This document shows positions 19,429 to 29,113 of a stretch of DNA of 34,884 nucleotides, in pieces. The translations under genes and the position numbers were made by a program. Under the pieces are notes generated by a model. That model had not been told where the DNA came from and made no database searches. It was given only the letters and a program-made list of their open reading frames with translations. Source of the stretch: Chromera velia (Eukaryota; Sar; Chromeraceae). The stretch spans positions 73,184-108,067 of the forward strand of contig JAHBMJ010001757.1 in NCBI GenBank assembly GCA_018398765.1. Direction: 5' to 3'. Positions within the stretch are counted from its first letter, which is position 1. Every line of letters begins with the position of its first letter.

Positions 19429-22080
19429 ACTTCACGTCATGTCGGTGCAGACGGGTCGAGATCCTGTGCGAGGGTGGGGTGAGTGGTCCGGGTGTTGAGG
19501 TGTTCCTCTCCTATGGGCCTCTTCAGGTGTGTCAGTTGGTGTGAGGGTGTGCATCCATCCTGCATGTCCGATTTTTTTTTTGTATTCATTCGGATTGGTC
19601 CTCTGGTTTCCTTTTCGCTTTTTAGCCCGTATTTGTTTTTTGTCCGTGTGTATTTGTGGAAGATAAGAAAACGAAGTCGTAAGGTCTGTCCAGGCTACAG
19701 TCCAGCTGGTTGTCCTTCTCGTTCTTTCTCTCTCTATTACTCACTCTCTCTCTCACTCCGTTTTTCTTTCATCTGTCCTTTTTCCGCTTTCCTGCTCGAG
19801 TGTATGGCTTTTCTCTAGGAGGACACAAACGACACGCGAAGCACGGAGGCAGATGCGAAAGAAAGAAAAGCTAAGATGCAATCTTGCCCTTCCGGTGTCT
19901 GTGTTCTTGCGCTTGCAATGGCAACTGCTGACTACAGGGGACAGTATGGTACAGGAGGTTGATGAACTGTTGCTTGGAACTTTTTTTTTGTGACTGGATG
20001 AATGGATGACACACACGTGCACGGCTATACGGGTGTGGGGAGACTGGTTCGGTTTGTCCCTTTTTGATTTGTCCCTGCAGAGCTGGGAGGGTCTGAGTCA
20101 CTATGGATTCTGTCCGCGCGGTGAGACTGCACCCGGCTCCCTGCCTAGTTCGTCCAGCTCCTCCTGTTCTTCTTCTGCCTCTGCCTCCTCTTCCTCTTCG
20201 TCTTCCACTGCGGCACCTTTAAAGGAAATCTTCGGGGGCATCAACCTGTCTTTGGTGAATTTGAACGACTCCCTCGCTTTGGTGATTGAGCCGCCTGACG
20301 GGGATCCGACGGAGGAATTGAAGACGGCCCTTTTGGACCATCTCGAGATTCCACGACTCCATTTCCTCAGGGCTGGAATTCCACGTCTCTCCCCTTTCCT
20401 TCTCAGGTAGGTGGGTTGGGTTTTTGGAGGGGAAGGGGGGGGGAAGGGAAAGCTATTTGTTGGAAATGAATCAACACGCCTGTACTGAGTTTTCAGCGTT
20501 TTTCTTTTTTTTTTCGCCTTCTCTAGAGGGATTTCGGTTCTTGCTTGCCTGGTTACCTCCTCGCCCTCTTGTTAATCTTGGATAATTTGCTGTTTATGAA
20601 AGAGTTCACTGTAAACTCCTTTCGCGGGTTTGATCTCCTTTCTGAACTTGAGTTTCTACAAACAGTACGTCTAGGTCACTCTCTGTAAGGCTGAGGTGTC
20701 GCTTTGCGTGTCTGTCTCCGTGCGAGTGGCATATTCGTACACCAGACAGGGAGACAGGGAGACACTGCAGTCGGTTCATCAAGTCCCATGAATGAATCGG
20801 ATGCTTGTGGAGTCTCTCTCTGACATTCCATGCATCTGCACAACGTCTCTCTCTCTCTCTCTCAAACACTGACCCCCCTGCCTCCCAAGTCTGTCGTCAG
20901 TTTCTTTCTTTCTTTCTTTCTTTCTTTCTTTCGACTCTCATTGTCGTTTTCGTCACGTGTAGCCGCCCTTGCTTCTTTCTCTGCTTTCTGATTGATGCAT
21001 GAGAGAGATGAATGAATGGATGGATGAACGAAGCAGGTGTGTGCGCATGGCCCTCCACGGAGACATTGTCGGGGCAGTGAACAGAGTAGAGAGCGAAGGA
21101 GAGGGAAACGGGGAAGAGGGCGGAGGGGCGGGTGGCGGACTTCAGGCCCTTCTCTCGGAACCGAGCCAAGATTGGCATCACGAGGTAGGTCAGCAGCCTG
21201 CAGAGCAGAGCAAGGACTCACTCAGCTGAGAGGGTCGGAGGGGGACCCCGTGTGGGAATGTGGGGTGGGGGGTATGCATGGGCGTACGTTGTGAGTTGAT
21301 TGCACGGGCTTCTCTTCTCTCCTTCCTCTCCTCTAAAATGAAAAGGAGAAACATGCGGTTGCACTCATTTGCCTTTCCCCTCATTTTTTCTGGACACCCG
21401 CATTTGCGCTTTTCCATCTGGTTGTTTATCTCGTTGCAGGGTGTCTGCTTGGAGGCGCTGTCGACGATCGTGAAGGGACTCCGAACCGCCTCCGACGGGA
21501 GGATTCGTGCCCTTCAGGAGATTGAGAGAAGACCTGTGTGGGATCAGCCGATCTGGTGTGTTCGGTCGGAAATGAATGCGTGAACATACGTGCAACTTCT
21601 CCTTTCTTTCTTTTCCTTCTTTCTTCTTCGATCCTCCTCCCGCTCTCTTTCACACTTTCCTTTTCTGTGGGTCTTCCGTCTTCTCCCCCCCTTCATTCTC
21701 TCGCTTTTCTCTTTACGTGTTTTTTGGTACATCCATGTCTCTTTTTGTTTCTTCCTTCTGCGTTGCTGAGGCTTTAGTACATCGGCCCCCTTCCGCGTCT
21801 GTTAGAAACACGCTTCTCGACTGTGCTGACTGAGGGGGGAAAGAGGGGGTGAGTACGTACGCGCGTGAGTCCACCAGGCGGAAGTCTCAGTGGACAGGCC
21901 AGTATACGTTTCGATCTCTCTTTTTGCAGGTACGGTCGGTGGTCGAGTGACCTCTTCGCGTGTCTGCGAAGTTCTGCCGCCATTGTTACCGCAGCAGAGG
22001 CCGAACTCTCCCGGCTGAAAGCTGTGTGTGAAGCAAACAGCATGACTCCTCCTGATGCAGACCTAGATGAGACAATGTAG
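16674..22080 (+). CDS. SET-domain protein methyltransferase with Rubisco-LSMT-type C-terminal domain (8 exons)
   Basis: Exons are 16674–16832, 16948–17280, 17717–19068, 19451–19526, 20081–20406, 21037–21184, 21440–21555 and 21930–22080. All junction phases match, giving 886 aa. The split SET domain begins near residue 290 (GAGRGLQSLAAIPIGAPVFS). FLWAKLIVETRGM lies at about 491–503, VPVADLMNHS (cofactor-site NH motif) at 591–600 and VFLSYG (catalytic Tyr) at 632–637. Exons 5–8 continue with SHYGF and helical sequence typical of the Rubisco-LSMT substrate-binding domain. Such enzymes methylate lysine or histidine on non-histone proteins (Rubisco, actin, RelA), so this one probably uses S-adenosylmethionine on a soluble target. 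It is long for the family (about 450–600 aa) because of an N-terminal extension and Ser- and Glu-rich insertions. Exon 1 is the weakest call (the 16947 acceptor is AAG). Introns 3 and 5 contain (GA)n and (TTTC)n. Confidence 0.87.
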
Positions 22081-22423
22081 CTTCATATTTGAGTCGATCA
22101 ACTAGTCAATCAACTAATCCATAACAATCATGACATGCCAGTATGAAAATATAAACTTTCTGTTCTTATATTTCAACAAGTTTTTATCTACAACTTTCCT
22201 AAACTTTCCATAACTTTAAAAACAGTTTCTGGAACAGACTTTAAAAAGAGAAACCAAATTTGTATATTATTGTATAGGGTACTAGATAGGGTAGTATAAG
22301 GTATGTAGCAGCCTTACCAGCACGTAGTAGCAAGAAGCTTCATTTAGCACTGCTGAAAGCCTAGTGAGGGGGTCGCATTAATTCAAGCCCCTTACGATGA
22401 AGATGTATGAAGGTGACTGGGAG

Positions 22424-22824
22424 TGTGAGAAGTTCGGCCCCAGCGGACCGAAGTCTCAGTGTTCTGCGACCTCATAATGTTAAACGACCAGCTGCAGGAA
22501 CTATCGCGAGTGCGCGCACCACGAACGTTATGCAGATAAATGCATGTAAGCATATACGATTGAATTGATTGATGGATCACTATAGAAAAAACAGACAAGC
22601 CAGCAATAAGATCAGAGTATGAGAGTAGGTGACTGTAGGTCCAAAGTGACCAGATCATATCCGACCGTGTGTGGCTTGTACACGATGATTATAACTCTGT
22701 GAAGAGTGAGTGACTGCATTGGACAGACTCTCGAAAGACGTTTCTATATGTTGTGTAGCATCATGTTTCTGTATTTGCACCTTCTAGCTTCAATCTACCA
22801 AAATAGACCCAATCTTTCCAGTGG
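22424..22824. repeat. Dispersed repeat, copy 1 (about 400 bp)
   Basis: This aligns in direct orientation with 25463–25866 across its full length at roughly 85–90% identity by eye, starting TGTGAGAAGTTCGGCCCC and ending CCAATCTTTCCAGTGG. The first 30 bp contain an imperfect palindrome (TTCGGCCCCAGCGGACCGAA). Minus-strand reading gives related peptides in both copies but with stops, so there is no good evidence of coding. It may be a SINE or a fragment of a longer retroelement. Confidence 0.88.
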
Positions 22825-22832
22825 TGCTCCTT

Positions 22833-23167
22833 CATCAGTGGGTTAACTCAAAGGGGTACTTTCATAATAATTATAAATTTTTATAGTGACTCTGAATTTC
22901 ATAATAATTATGGGGGGTCACCTGATTTTGGAAGTCGATTTCTCACCCAAAAAACACTTTCTCAAAAAACGGTTTAAACGAGTTGATTTGTCTTATAAAG
23001 ATAAATCTTTTTGGCTGTAAAACTCCTTCAAATTCTTATTTTTTTCATGAGACCATCTATAATGATTATAAAGATTTTATAGTCACTATAATGATGTTAT
23101 ATTATTAATTTTATAGTCACTATAATGATGTCATATTATTAATGATTAATGAGTTAACCCACTGATG
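22833..23167. mobile_element. MITE-like element with 18-bp perfect inverted ends
   Basis: CATCAGTGGGTTAACTCA at 22833–22850 is matched by its exact reverse complement at 23150–23167. The 335-bp interior is AT-rich, non-coding, and built from TATAGTGACT/AGTCACTATA words, including an exact-length 34-bp tandem duplication at 23075–23142. Small size, terminal inverted repeats and lack of coding sequence fit a MITE. No target duplication longer than 2 bp can be seen, so the superfamily is open. It begins 8 bp after the end of the dispersed repeat copy. Confidence 0.7.
23075..23142. repeat. 34-bp tandem duplication inside the MITE
   Basis: Two 34-bp units (23075–23108 and 23109–23142) begin TTTTATAGTCACTATAATGA and differ at one base (T/C). 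Confidence 0.9.
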
Positions 23168-24583
23168 TTGTATCGGGCAAGAACTGGAGCTTTCAGAATC
23201 AGACTGATGGCGTGTTCTGGCAGCTGAGCAGAGAGAAGAAGAAACAGGTCTGGCGGCAAGGTATGCATGTGAGAGATGAGCGGAGTGATGCGGAGTGACT
23301 GAATCAGATCTTGGACTGATCTTCGACTACCCCTGCGACTGCCCCCATATTAGAAGAATAGAAAGGATTGGGAAGGAGAAGGAAGCATAAAAGGAAAAAA
23401 GAAGAGTGAAAGAGAAGGAAAGGAAAGATGAAGACGAAAGGGAAGAAGCAGTCGTCCCACTGACAGAAGATCTGCACGAACATGTATGGAGAGATAAGGA
23501 AATGGCTAAGACACCCGCACAGAAGCAACAGAAGATGATACACAGCATCAGAGCCTAACAAAAAGAAGCAGCTACAATTGGAGCAAGGTGAGTTACAAGA
23601 GTTCATAGATATTCGTGAGGCAACCTGGTTGAGACTACGAGTGAGATGGATAGATTCAGTATGGCTGGACAGGAGTAAAGACGGCCAGTCGTCTGTAGTC
23701 TCCGACAGAAGGAAACGAAAAGGGGGATCAGATCTTACCTTGGCCGACGGAAGCTAGGACGGAAGTGAATGAAAGGCACAGGGGCTTAGCACAATGAACC
23801 ACCACATCATTTCCAATACTTACAGCTATTCACGCGGATGTTTGAAGACTGATGGAGCAAGCTAGAGAGCAAGGAGAGAGGCCAAAACGTACTTGGCAAC
23901 TTGAGTGATCTGCGTATGAATTCGGTCTCCAATACTTAGATTGTTAGCTAGGAATGGGGGTATCCTGACAAAGATGCGGGTTTTGCTTTCACGTACATAA
24001 GTATTGAAGCCAACTTGTGAGAACAAGCAAGGATTCCAGAAGAGAGAGAATCGTACTTCCAAGAAAAAGACGATTATACAAATAGGATGGAAAGATCGGA
24101 AGGAATTTTAAAGAAAGGGAGAAAAAGAACTATAGAGAAATAGAAGGTATCAGTGGTGACTTTAACTGGTGAGTGGGTAACGATGAGTGAATAGAAGCAT
24201 GCTATCTAAACCTTCAGAATGACTGCCTGTGCTGATCCTAGACAGCCCTGACGGGCTGCCTGGGGTCTTATATATGACCTTCTCCAGGCGGTCCTTACGG
24301 ACCACCTGCGGCACCCCAAGCAGTCAAAGGGTCTTTCTGTATTCTCTTTATAGTATGAAAAACGTTGAAAAAAATTGAAAAATGCTTTTATTCTAGGATT
24401 TAGTATCTGAACGCAACTTTAAAGATTCATTTACAATGCTTCAAATTGAATCAATAAATCAAAATTTTTATATAATTTTAGATATTATTTTATAGAAAAG
24501 AATTAAATCAAATTTTCTAAATAATTTTCTAGAGTAAATTTCCGGTTTGCGATAAGTTTATAAACAATGTAAAGTTGTATGTG
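23168..24583. other. Repeat-rich intergenic region, no intact gene
   Basis: 23170–24230 is purine-rich on the plus strand with frequent stops in all frames. Short readable pieces (e.g. LRLRVRWIDSVWL near 23625–23665) hint at a decayed coding sequence, but no family is recognised. At about 24238–24325 is a GC-rich cluster of small palindromes. 24340–24570 is strongly AT-rich. Confidence 0.5.
24238..24325. repeat. GC-rich palindrome cluster, copy A
   Basis: Consecutive short stem-loops stand out from AT-rich surroundings: CAGCCC-TGAC-GGGCTG and GGTCC-TTAC-GGACC, together with GCCTGGGGTC and CCACCTGCGGC. The last two words recur in the cluster at 25249–25355. Function unknown. Confidence 0.6.
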
Positions 24584-24853
24584 TTACTTTTTGTTTACTT
24601 GGATTGGCACCTCCCAGATAAGCTTGAAATCTTCTGTCTCATCATGGTGATGAAGGATACAGGCATCGATTGTCTGTCTGAATGTTCTGCGGTAGTTCTT
24701 TTCAGCTATGGCCTGTTCTTCTGTTATGTCCTCCATGTGAAACACCTCTCTCCGTTTTTCTACCTCTTCCCTCTTAGATTCTTCTTCTGCCGTATTTACT
24801 GAAAAGGACATGCCATCAAGCAGACGCCCCACCTCCCTCAGTGCAGTCAGCAA
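24584..24853 (-). CDS. Possible small ORF or gene fragment (89 aa)
   Basis: This minus-strand frame has a balanced, coding-like composition. An amphipathic, strongly charged centre (EEESKREEVEKRREV) is followed by EEQAIAEKNYRRTF and a His/acidic segment, ending IQVNKK before the stop. There is no homology I recognise, no splice partner and repeats on both sides, so it may be a relic exon or part of a decayed element. The plus strand across it reads as hydrophobic nonsense. Confidence 0.3.
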   Translation of the reverse strand: MLTALREVGRLLDGMSFSVNTAEEESKREEVEKRREVFHMEDITEEQAIAEKNYRRTFRQTIDACILHHHDETEDFKLIWEVPIQVNKK

Positions 24854-24922
24854 GCGGGAAGGCCGAGTGCGGAATTATCAATCAGTGCAGTCAGTAAGTG
24901 GGAAGGCTAAGTACAGAATCAA
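24838..24922. repeat. Two-copy tandem repeat (44 and 41 bp) differing by transitions
   Basis: 24838–24881 and 24882–24922 both start TCAGTGCAGTCAG. They differ by six substitutions, three C/T and three G/A, plus a 3-bp deletion. The second copy has T or A at every changed site. Confidence 0.85.
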
Positions 24923-25462
24923 TCAGTGAATTAATCAATAGATGTACAATGATATGCAATGATGTGCATTTCTAGTGACAAGCTAGAGTGAAAAGAGATG
25001 AAAGTTGAAAATAACCGTCAACTTAATGTGTATCCACTGGTATCTATCGCTGATCACGACCGCCGAACAAAAAGTTGCTGCCGGTCTGCATGACCCGGTC
25101 GGACCTTTGATGCGCGGCATGCATATATAGATCGCGAGGTCGCGTTGGTGTGTCTCTCGCGCAAACCTGGTTGGGCACGTGCACCGTGGTTTGTGACGAC
25201 ACGAAGGCACTAACCTTCGCCCCAGGCAACTCTCAACAACGAAGCCCTAGGCAGCTCTATATAAACTTAGGCAAAAGCACCTGGGGTCGCCCCAGGCAGC
25301 CCTGGCGCCACCTGCGGCGTGCCTGGAGTACCCCAGGCGCCCCAGGCAGGTTTAGACAGCATGAGTAGAAGTGAGCATAAATTTGTGAGAGGTCTTCCGA
25401 GAGATGTTCAAGAAAAAAAAAAAGAAAACGGGATGAATGGTGAGTCGCCGGGACAGGGGGTA
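24923..25462. other. Intergenic, includes second GC-rich palindrome cluster
   Basis: Mixed sequence with no supported ORF. 25249–25355 is a cluster of CCTGGGG/CCCCAGG words able to form hairpins such as CCTGGGG-TCG-CCCCAGG. It shares CTGGGGTC and CCACCTGCGGC with 24238–24325. A CTCTATATAAAC box just before the cluster (25254–25265) looks TATA-like, but no gene follows directly. Confidence 0.5.
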
Positions 25463-25866
25463 TGTGAGAAGTTCGGCCCCAACGGACTGAAGTCTCAGTG
25501 TCCCGCCACTTCATAATGTCAAGCGACCAGGAACTATCGCGAGTGCGCGCACCACGAGTGTTATGCAGATAAATGCGTGCAAGTACGTATGATCGAATTA
25601 ATTGATAGATCACTATGGGAAAAACAGATAAGCCAGCAATAAGATCAGAGTATGAGAGTAGGTCCGAAGTAACCAGATCATACCCGACCGTGTGTGGCTT
25701 GTGTACGATGATTGTGACTCTGTGAAGAGTGAGTGACTGCATTAGACAGACTCTCGAGAGACGTTTCTATATGTTGCGTAGTATCATGATGATTACGTAG
25801 CATCATATTTCTGTATCTGCACTTTCTAGCTTCAATCTACCAGAATGGACCCAATCTTTCCAGTGG
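25463..25866. repeat. Dispersed repeat, copy 2 (about 404 bp)
   Basis: Direct-orientation partner of 22424–22824. Relative to copy 1 it lacks a short segment near 25660 and has a local duplication of an ATCATGATGATTACGTAGC-type segment near 25779–25805. It ends with the same CCAATCTTTCCAGTGG, after which the flanks diverge. It lies about 130 bp before the earliest possible start of the VTT gene. Confidence 0.88.
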
Positions 25867-26320
25867 AGTGAACACTACGTGACTAAAATTAATACTAGAT
25901 GAAAGGTTTATTCTATGCATATTAAAATTTATTCCCCCTTATTCCCTCCCTTCTAAAAAAAAGAAAAAAGATCTTTGTCGTCTAAGCCGTGTGGGAATGT
26001 CTGTGCGTCGACTGGCCCCGGGAAAAAAGAACTGGCATTCCGTGGCCAGCGCTAGAACTCAACGCGTAGGTACGTGCGTGGCGACCTTTGCGCGCGCGGC
26101 GTTGCATGCGAATGAAGGTCATGCAATCAGTCTTCGAAAGGTACGTGAAAGTTTGGAGGTATTTTGGAGTCGCAGAGCCCGCAGTACACGCAGATTTACA
26201 TCCTCAGCTTGTCGCCATTCACTCACAAAGACCTTATTCTTCTGGCCTGTGGTTGCCTCTTCAGTGAAGGCGCCTTTCTTAAGCATTCACTGGTGTGAGA
26301 CAATAGCAGGAGACGTTGAA

Positions 26321-29113
26321 ATGACATTGAGCACTCCTCCACGAGGGGTAGAATGGCGGGACAGGCGCTTGTCGGCTTCTACTGTGGACTGCGAAGGCGA
26401 GGGAATCAAAGAAGATTCTCCGTCAGGTTCTCCCTCCTCGGCTGGAAAGGAAACTTGCCCACCTGAGGGAGTGAAGCAGAAGGAGCCGAAGGAAAAGTTC
26501 TCTGTCAGATGCAAAGGATGTTTGAAGAGGGTTCCCTGGAGGACTCTGACTCCAATCTTTTTGGCCTTTGGACTGGCTGGGGTTCTCGCAGGCACAGTCA
26601 GTTTGACGCGGGAGGGAAAGGTGGAGGCTTCTGTGACCTGAGTCTTCTGTCTGCATATGTCCTTATGTGATGGTTTGCTTGCAGGTTTATGTGATCGGTC
26701 CTGTCCGCGTTGCTGGGTGGATTGCAGCTGCGCTTGGAGTGGAGAGAGGCGAGGTACCCTCTGCCCAGGGGTTCATTGTGGCGTTCGTGCTGATTGCTAT
26801 CGCGTTCCCTGCCTGCCTGCCCACCGGAATGTTCGAGTTCATCATGTCGTTCTTCATGGGGTGGTGGTGTCTAATTCCCGCTTTTGCAGGGAGACTCGCA
26901 GGTAAGTAGACTCGCTCTTCTGGCTGGGTACGTTCATTGTGGATCCTGTAGGTTAGTCCTGCACACTTTTGTCCGCGTGTGTTTCTTCGCATTGCTCTCC
27001 CAGCTGTCCTCGGCCCTTTCTTTCTCTCTTCTCTCTGTGTGTGTGTGTGTGTGTGTGTGTAGTTGTTGATATAGACACAACCTTCTTGTCTCGCCGTTTG
27101 CTCTCTGTGTTTTCCAAGTTGTTTCTCCACCCTGACCTACCTCGCACATGCGGTGCTTCTTGCAGTCACACTTTTGCTTCTTTAATTTCCGGCCATGCTC
27201 TGTTTCCTTCCATTCCTGCTGGCATTCCGAGGTTAATTTCTTTTCTGTTCCGTCCCTGCTGAATTAAGTAATTAATTAATTGTCTTCAGGCTCCACGGCA
27301 GCCTTTTACCTCGGACGCTCCTGTTGTCGTCGTCGTGCCGGGCGTCTCCTTTCCGAGTTCCGGCGGTTGAAGCTGTTCTCCATCGTGGTGAAAGAGGCCC
27401 CCTACAGATACCTGCTCATGCTGCAATTCACGTTTCTCCCAAGTCTGTCTGGCTGTCTTTCTGTTTGTCTGTCTACCTTGTTGCTCGTCAGAGAGGTGCA
27501 ACGTCTTCAATTTTTCCGCTCCTCTCTCCATTTGTGTTCTCTCCCTGTCTCTGTGTGTGTGGGCAGGGGGGGGCTCATTATTTTTCAGCATGCCCTCATT
27601 TTTTTTAGATCTTTCTTACACACAGAGGCGCTTTGTGGACGTGACTCAGCAGCGCCCCGTCCTTTCACCTGACTAATCTCATTTGGATTTCCTCGAAATT
27701 CCCCCCATGCGTGCGTGCAGGGGCCGTGAAGACATATGGAGCAGCGGCACTCGACGTGACCTGCCCCCCGTTCGTTACTGCGATCATGATCGCCTCCATT
27801 CCAGGCACCACAATGAGTGTTGCGACGGTACGTGAGCTGGCCGACAGACAAAAGAAAATCCAGAACAGTACTCATACACACACGCGCACGCACCATGCAA
27901 GACCTTCCTGCTGAGAGACTTATAAGAGACGCCTGCATGCACAAACGAGAAAGGAAGGGGTGGGGGAGGGTGGGTGTACTTTCGCGTATACAGCCTCCCT
28001 GACTATGCGATAGAGCAACTAGCGGCAGCCCCCCCTTTTTTTTTTCTTTTTTGTCATCTCGTGAGCGATTCTTTTGATCCAATGCTCTGCATGGGTCCTC
28101 TCTGTCTCTGTCTCTGTGTCTGTCTGCAGGGTTCCACCGCAGGAGACCTGACGGCTTTTCTGGAGGGGCGGCAGCCTCCAAGTGAGTCTCTCCATCCATT
28201 CCTGTTTTTCTCTTTTTTGTTGACTTCGCAGACTGCTGCATGATTTGGACTCCAGCTCGTGTGGACGGAGGCACTCCGGTTCATCTTTGAAAGAGAGAGC
28301 GTTTTCTGAGTCTCCTTTGTAGAGTCCCTCTTTTGTGCTATTGATCCGCCAGAGAGGTTACGGCTGTCTCGGGGAGGCACGGGATGATGTGGCCTCAAGT
28401 GATTTTCGGCCTCTGTTCAGCATCTTCATTGACGTGTTTCTTTCCTCCATCTTCGTACCTGTGTGTGAATGTGTGTGTTCTCTTGAACGATTGCCTGTGT
28501 GCGTGCAGACACCGCCCAGATTGTCCTGCTGTGTGCGGGCGTGGTGTTCATGGTGTTCTTCTGTGTCTGTTCCCAGAGGGCTGTGGGAAGAAAATTGAAA
28601 GCCCTGGAAAGCCTTTTGGAAGAGGCAGAGAAGAGAGAGAAGATGGAGGAGGGTGAGGGAGAGGCAGAGAGAGAGGAGACCATGAGGGACATGATGGTAA
28701 AGGAAGTAGGGGAGATTGATGATGTTGTCGAGGGAGAACAAGCACCTCTGTCGCAGTCTCCGTGTGCGAAGGAAGCCTCAGAGAATACCGCAGTGGGCGC
28801 AAATCTCGGGGAGGGCGTACAGACAGGAAACCGCCGCTGTCCACCCTCCTCCTCCCACGAGGCGATTCCGGCCCCTCTCCCTTCTGACGCAGCAGGAGCA
28901 GGAGGAGGATCTCCTGCAACGGTTTTGCCAGTTGAGAGCAATGGCGGGTCTTCGTGTGGGTCTTCCGGAGACCTTTCTTCATCCCCGGTCCTCCCCCCCC
29001 AAGCGGACAGTGAGATGATCGCCGTGGGGGTACTGGATGAGTCATCTGCGCGTTGTTTACCGAAAGCCAGCTTTCCGTTCTCACCCTCGCAGGGAGAGGC
29101 CGGGCCTGTTTGA
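26321..29113 (+). CDS. VTT-domain (TVP38/TMEM64-type) multi-pass membrane protein (6 exons)
   Basis: Exons are 26321–26620, 26685–26901, 27290–27442, 27721–27827, 28130–28181 and 28509–29113. All phases match, giving 477 aa; an upstream in-frame ATG at 25997 would give 585. The first membrane span is at residues 76–95. Exon 2 adds two or three spans (GFIVAFVLIAIAFPA; FIMSFFMGWWCLIP) with CLPTGMF between. Then come STAAFYLGR, the Gly-rich/GR motif of VTT proteins, FTFLPRAVKTYGAAALDV spanning the exon 3–4 join, IASIPGTTMSVATGSTAGD and a last span, IVLLCAGVVFMVFF. Order and motifs fit the VTT (SNARE-associated/DedA) family, whose eukaryotic members act at ER and Golgi membranes, some as lipid scramblases. 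The roughly 180-residue C-terminal tail starts as an acidic coiled coil (RKLKALESLLEEAEKREK) and becomes Ser/Pro-rich. Family assignment is fairly firm; the start codon and donor 27443 (GTCTGT) are less sure. Confidence 0.83.

Noticed and set aside
22833-23167. Assigning the MITE to hAT because its ends contain CAGTG
   Set aside because: No 8-bp duplication flanks either candidate boundary (TCCTTCAT versus ATGTTGTA).
22392-25742. Minus-strand ORFs conserved between the two 400-bp repeats as a gene
   Set aside because: The peptide similarity follows from the DNA similarity, the copies contain indels and their frames do not extend past the repeat.
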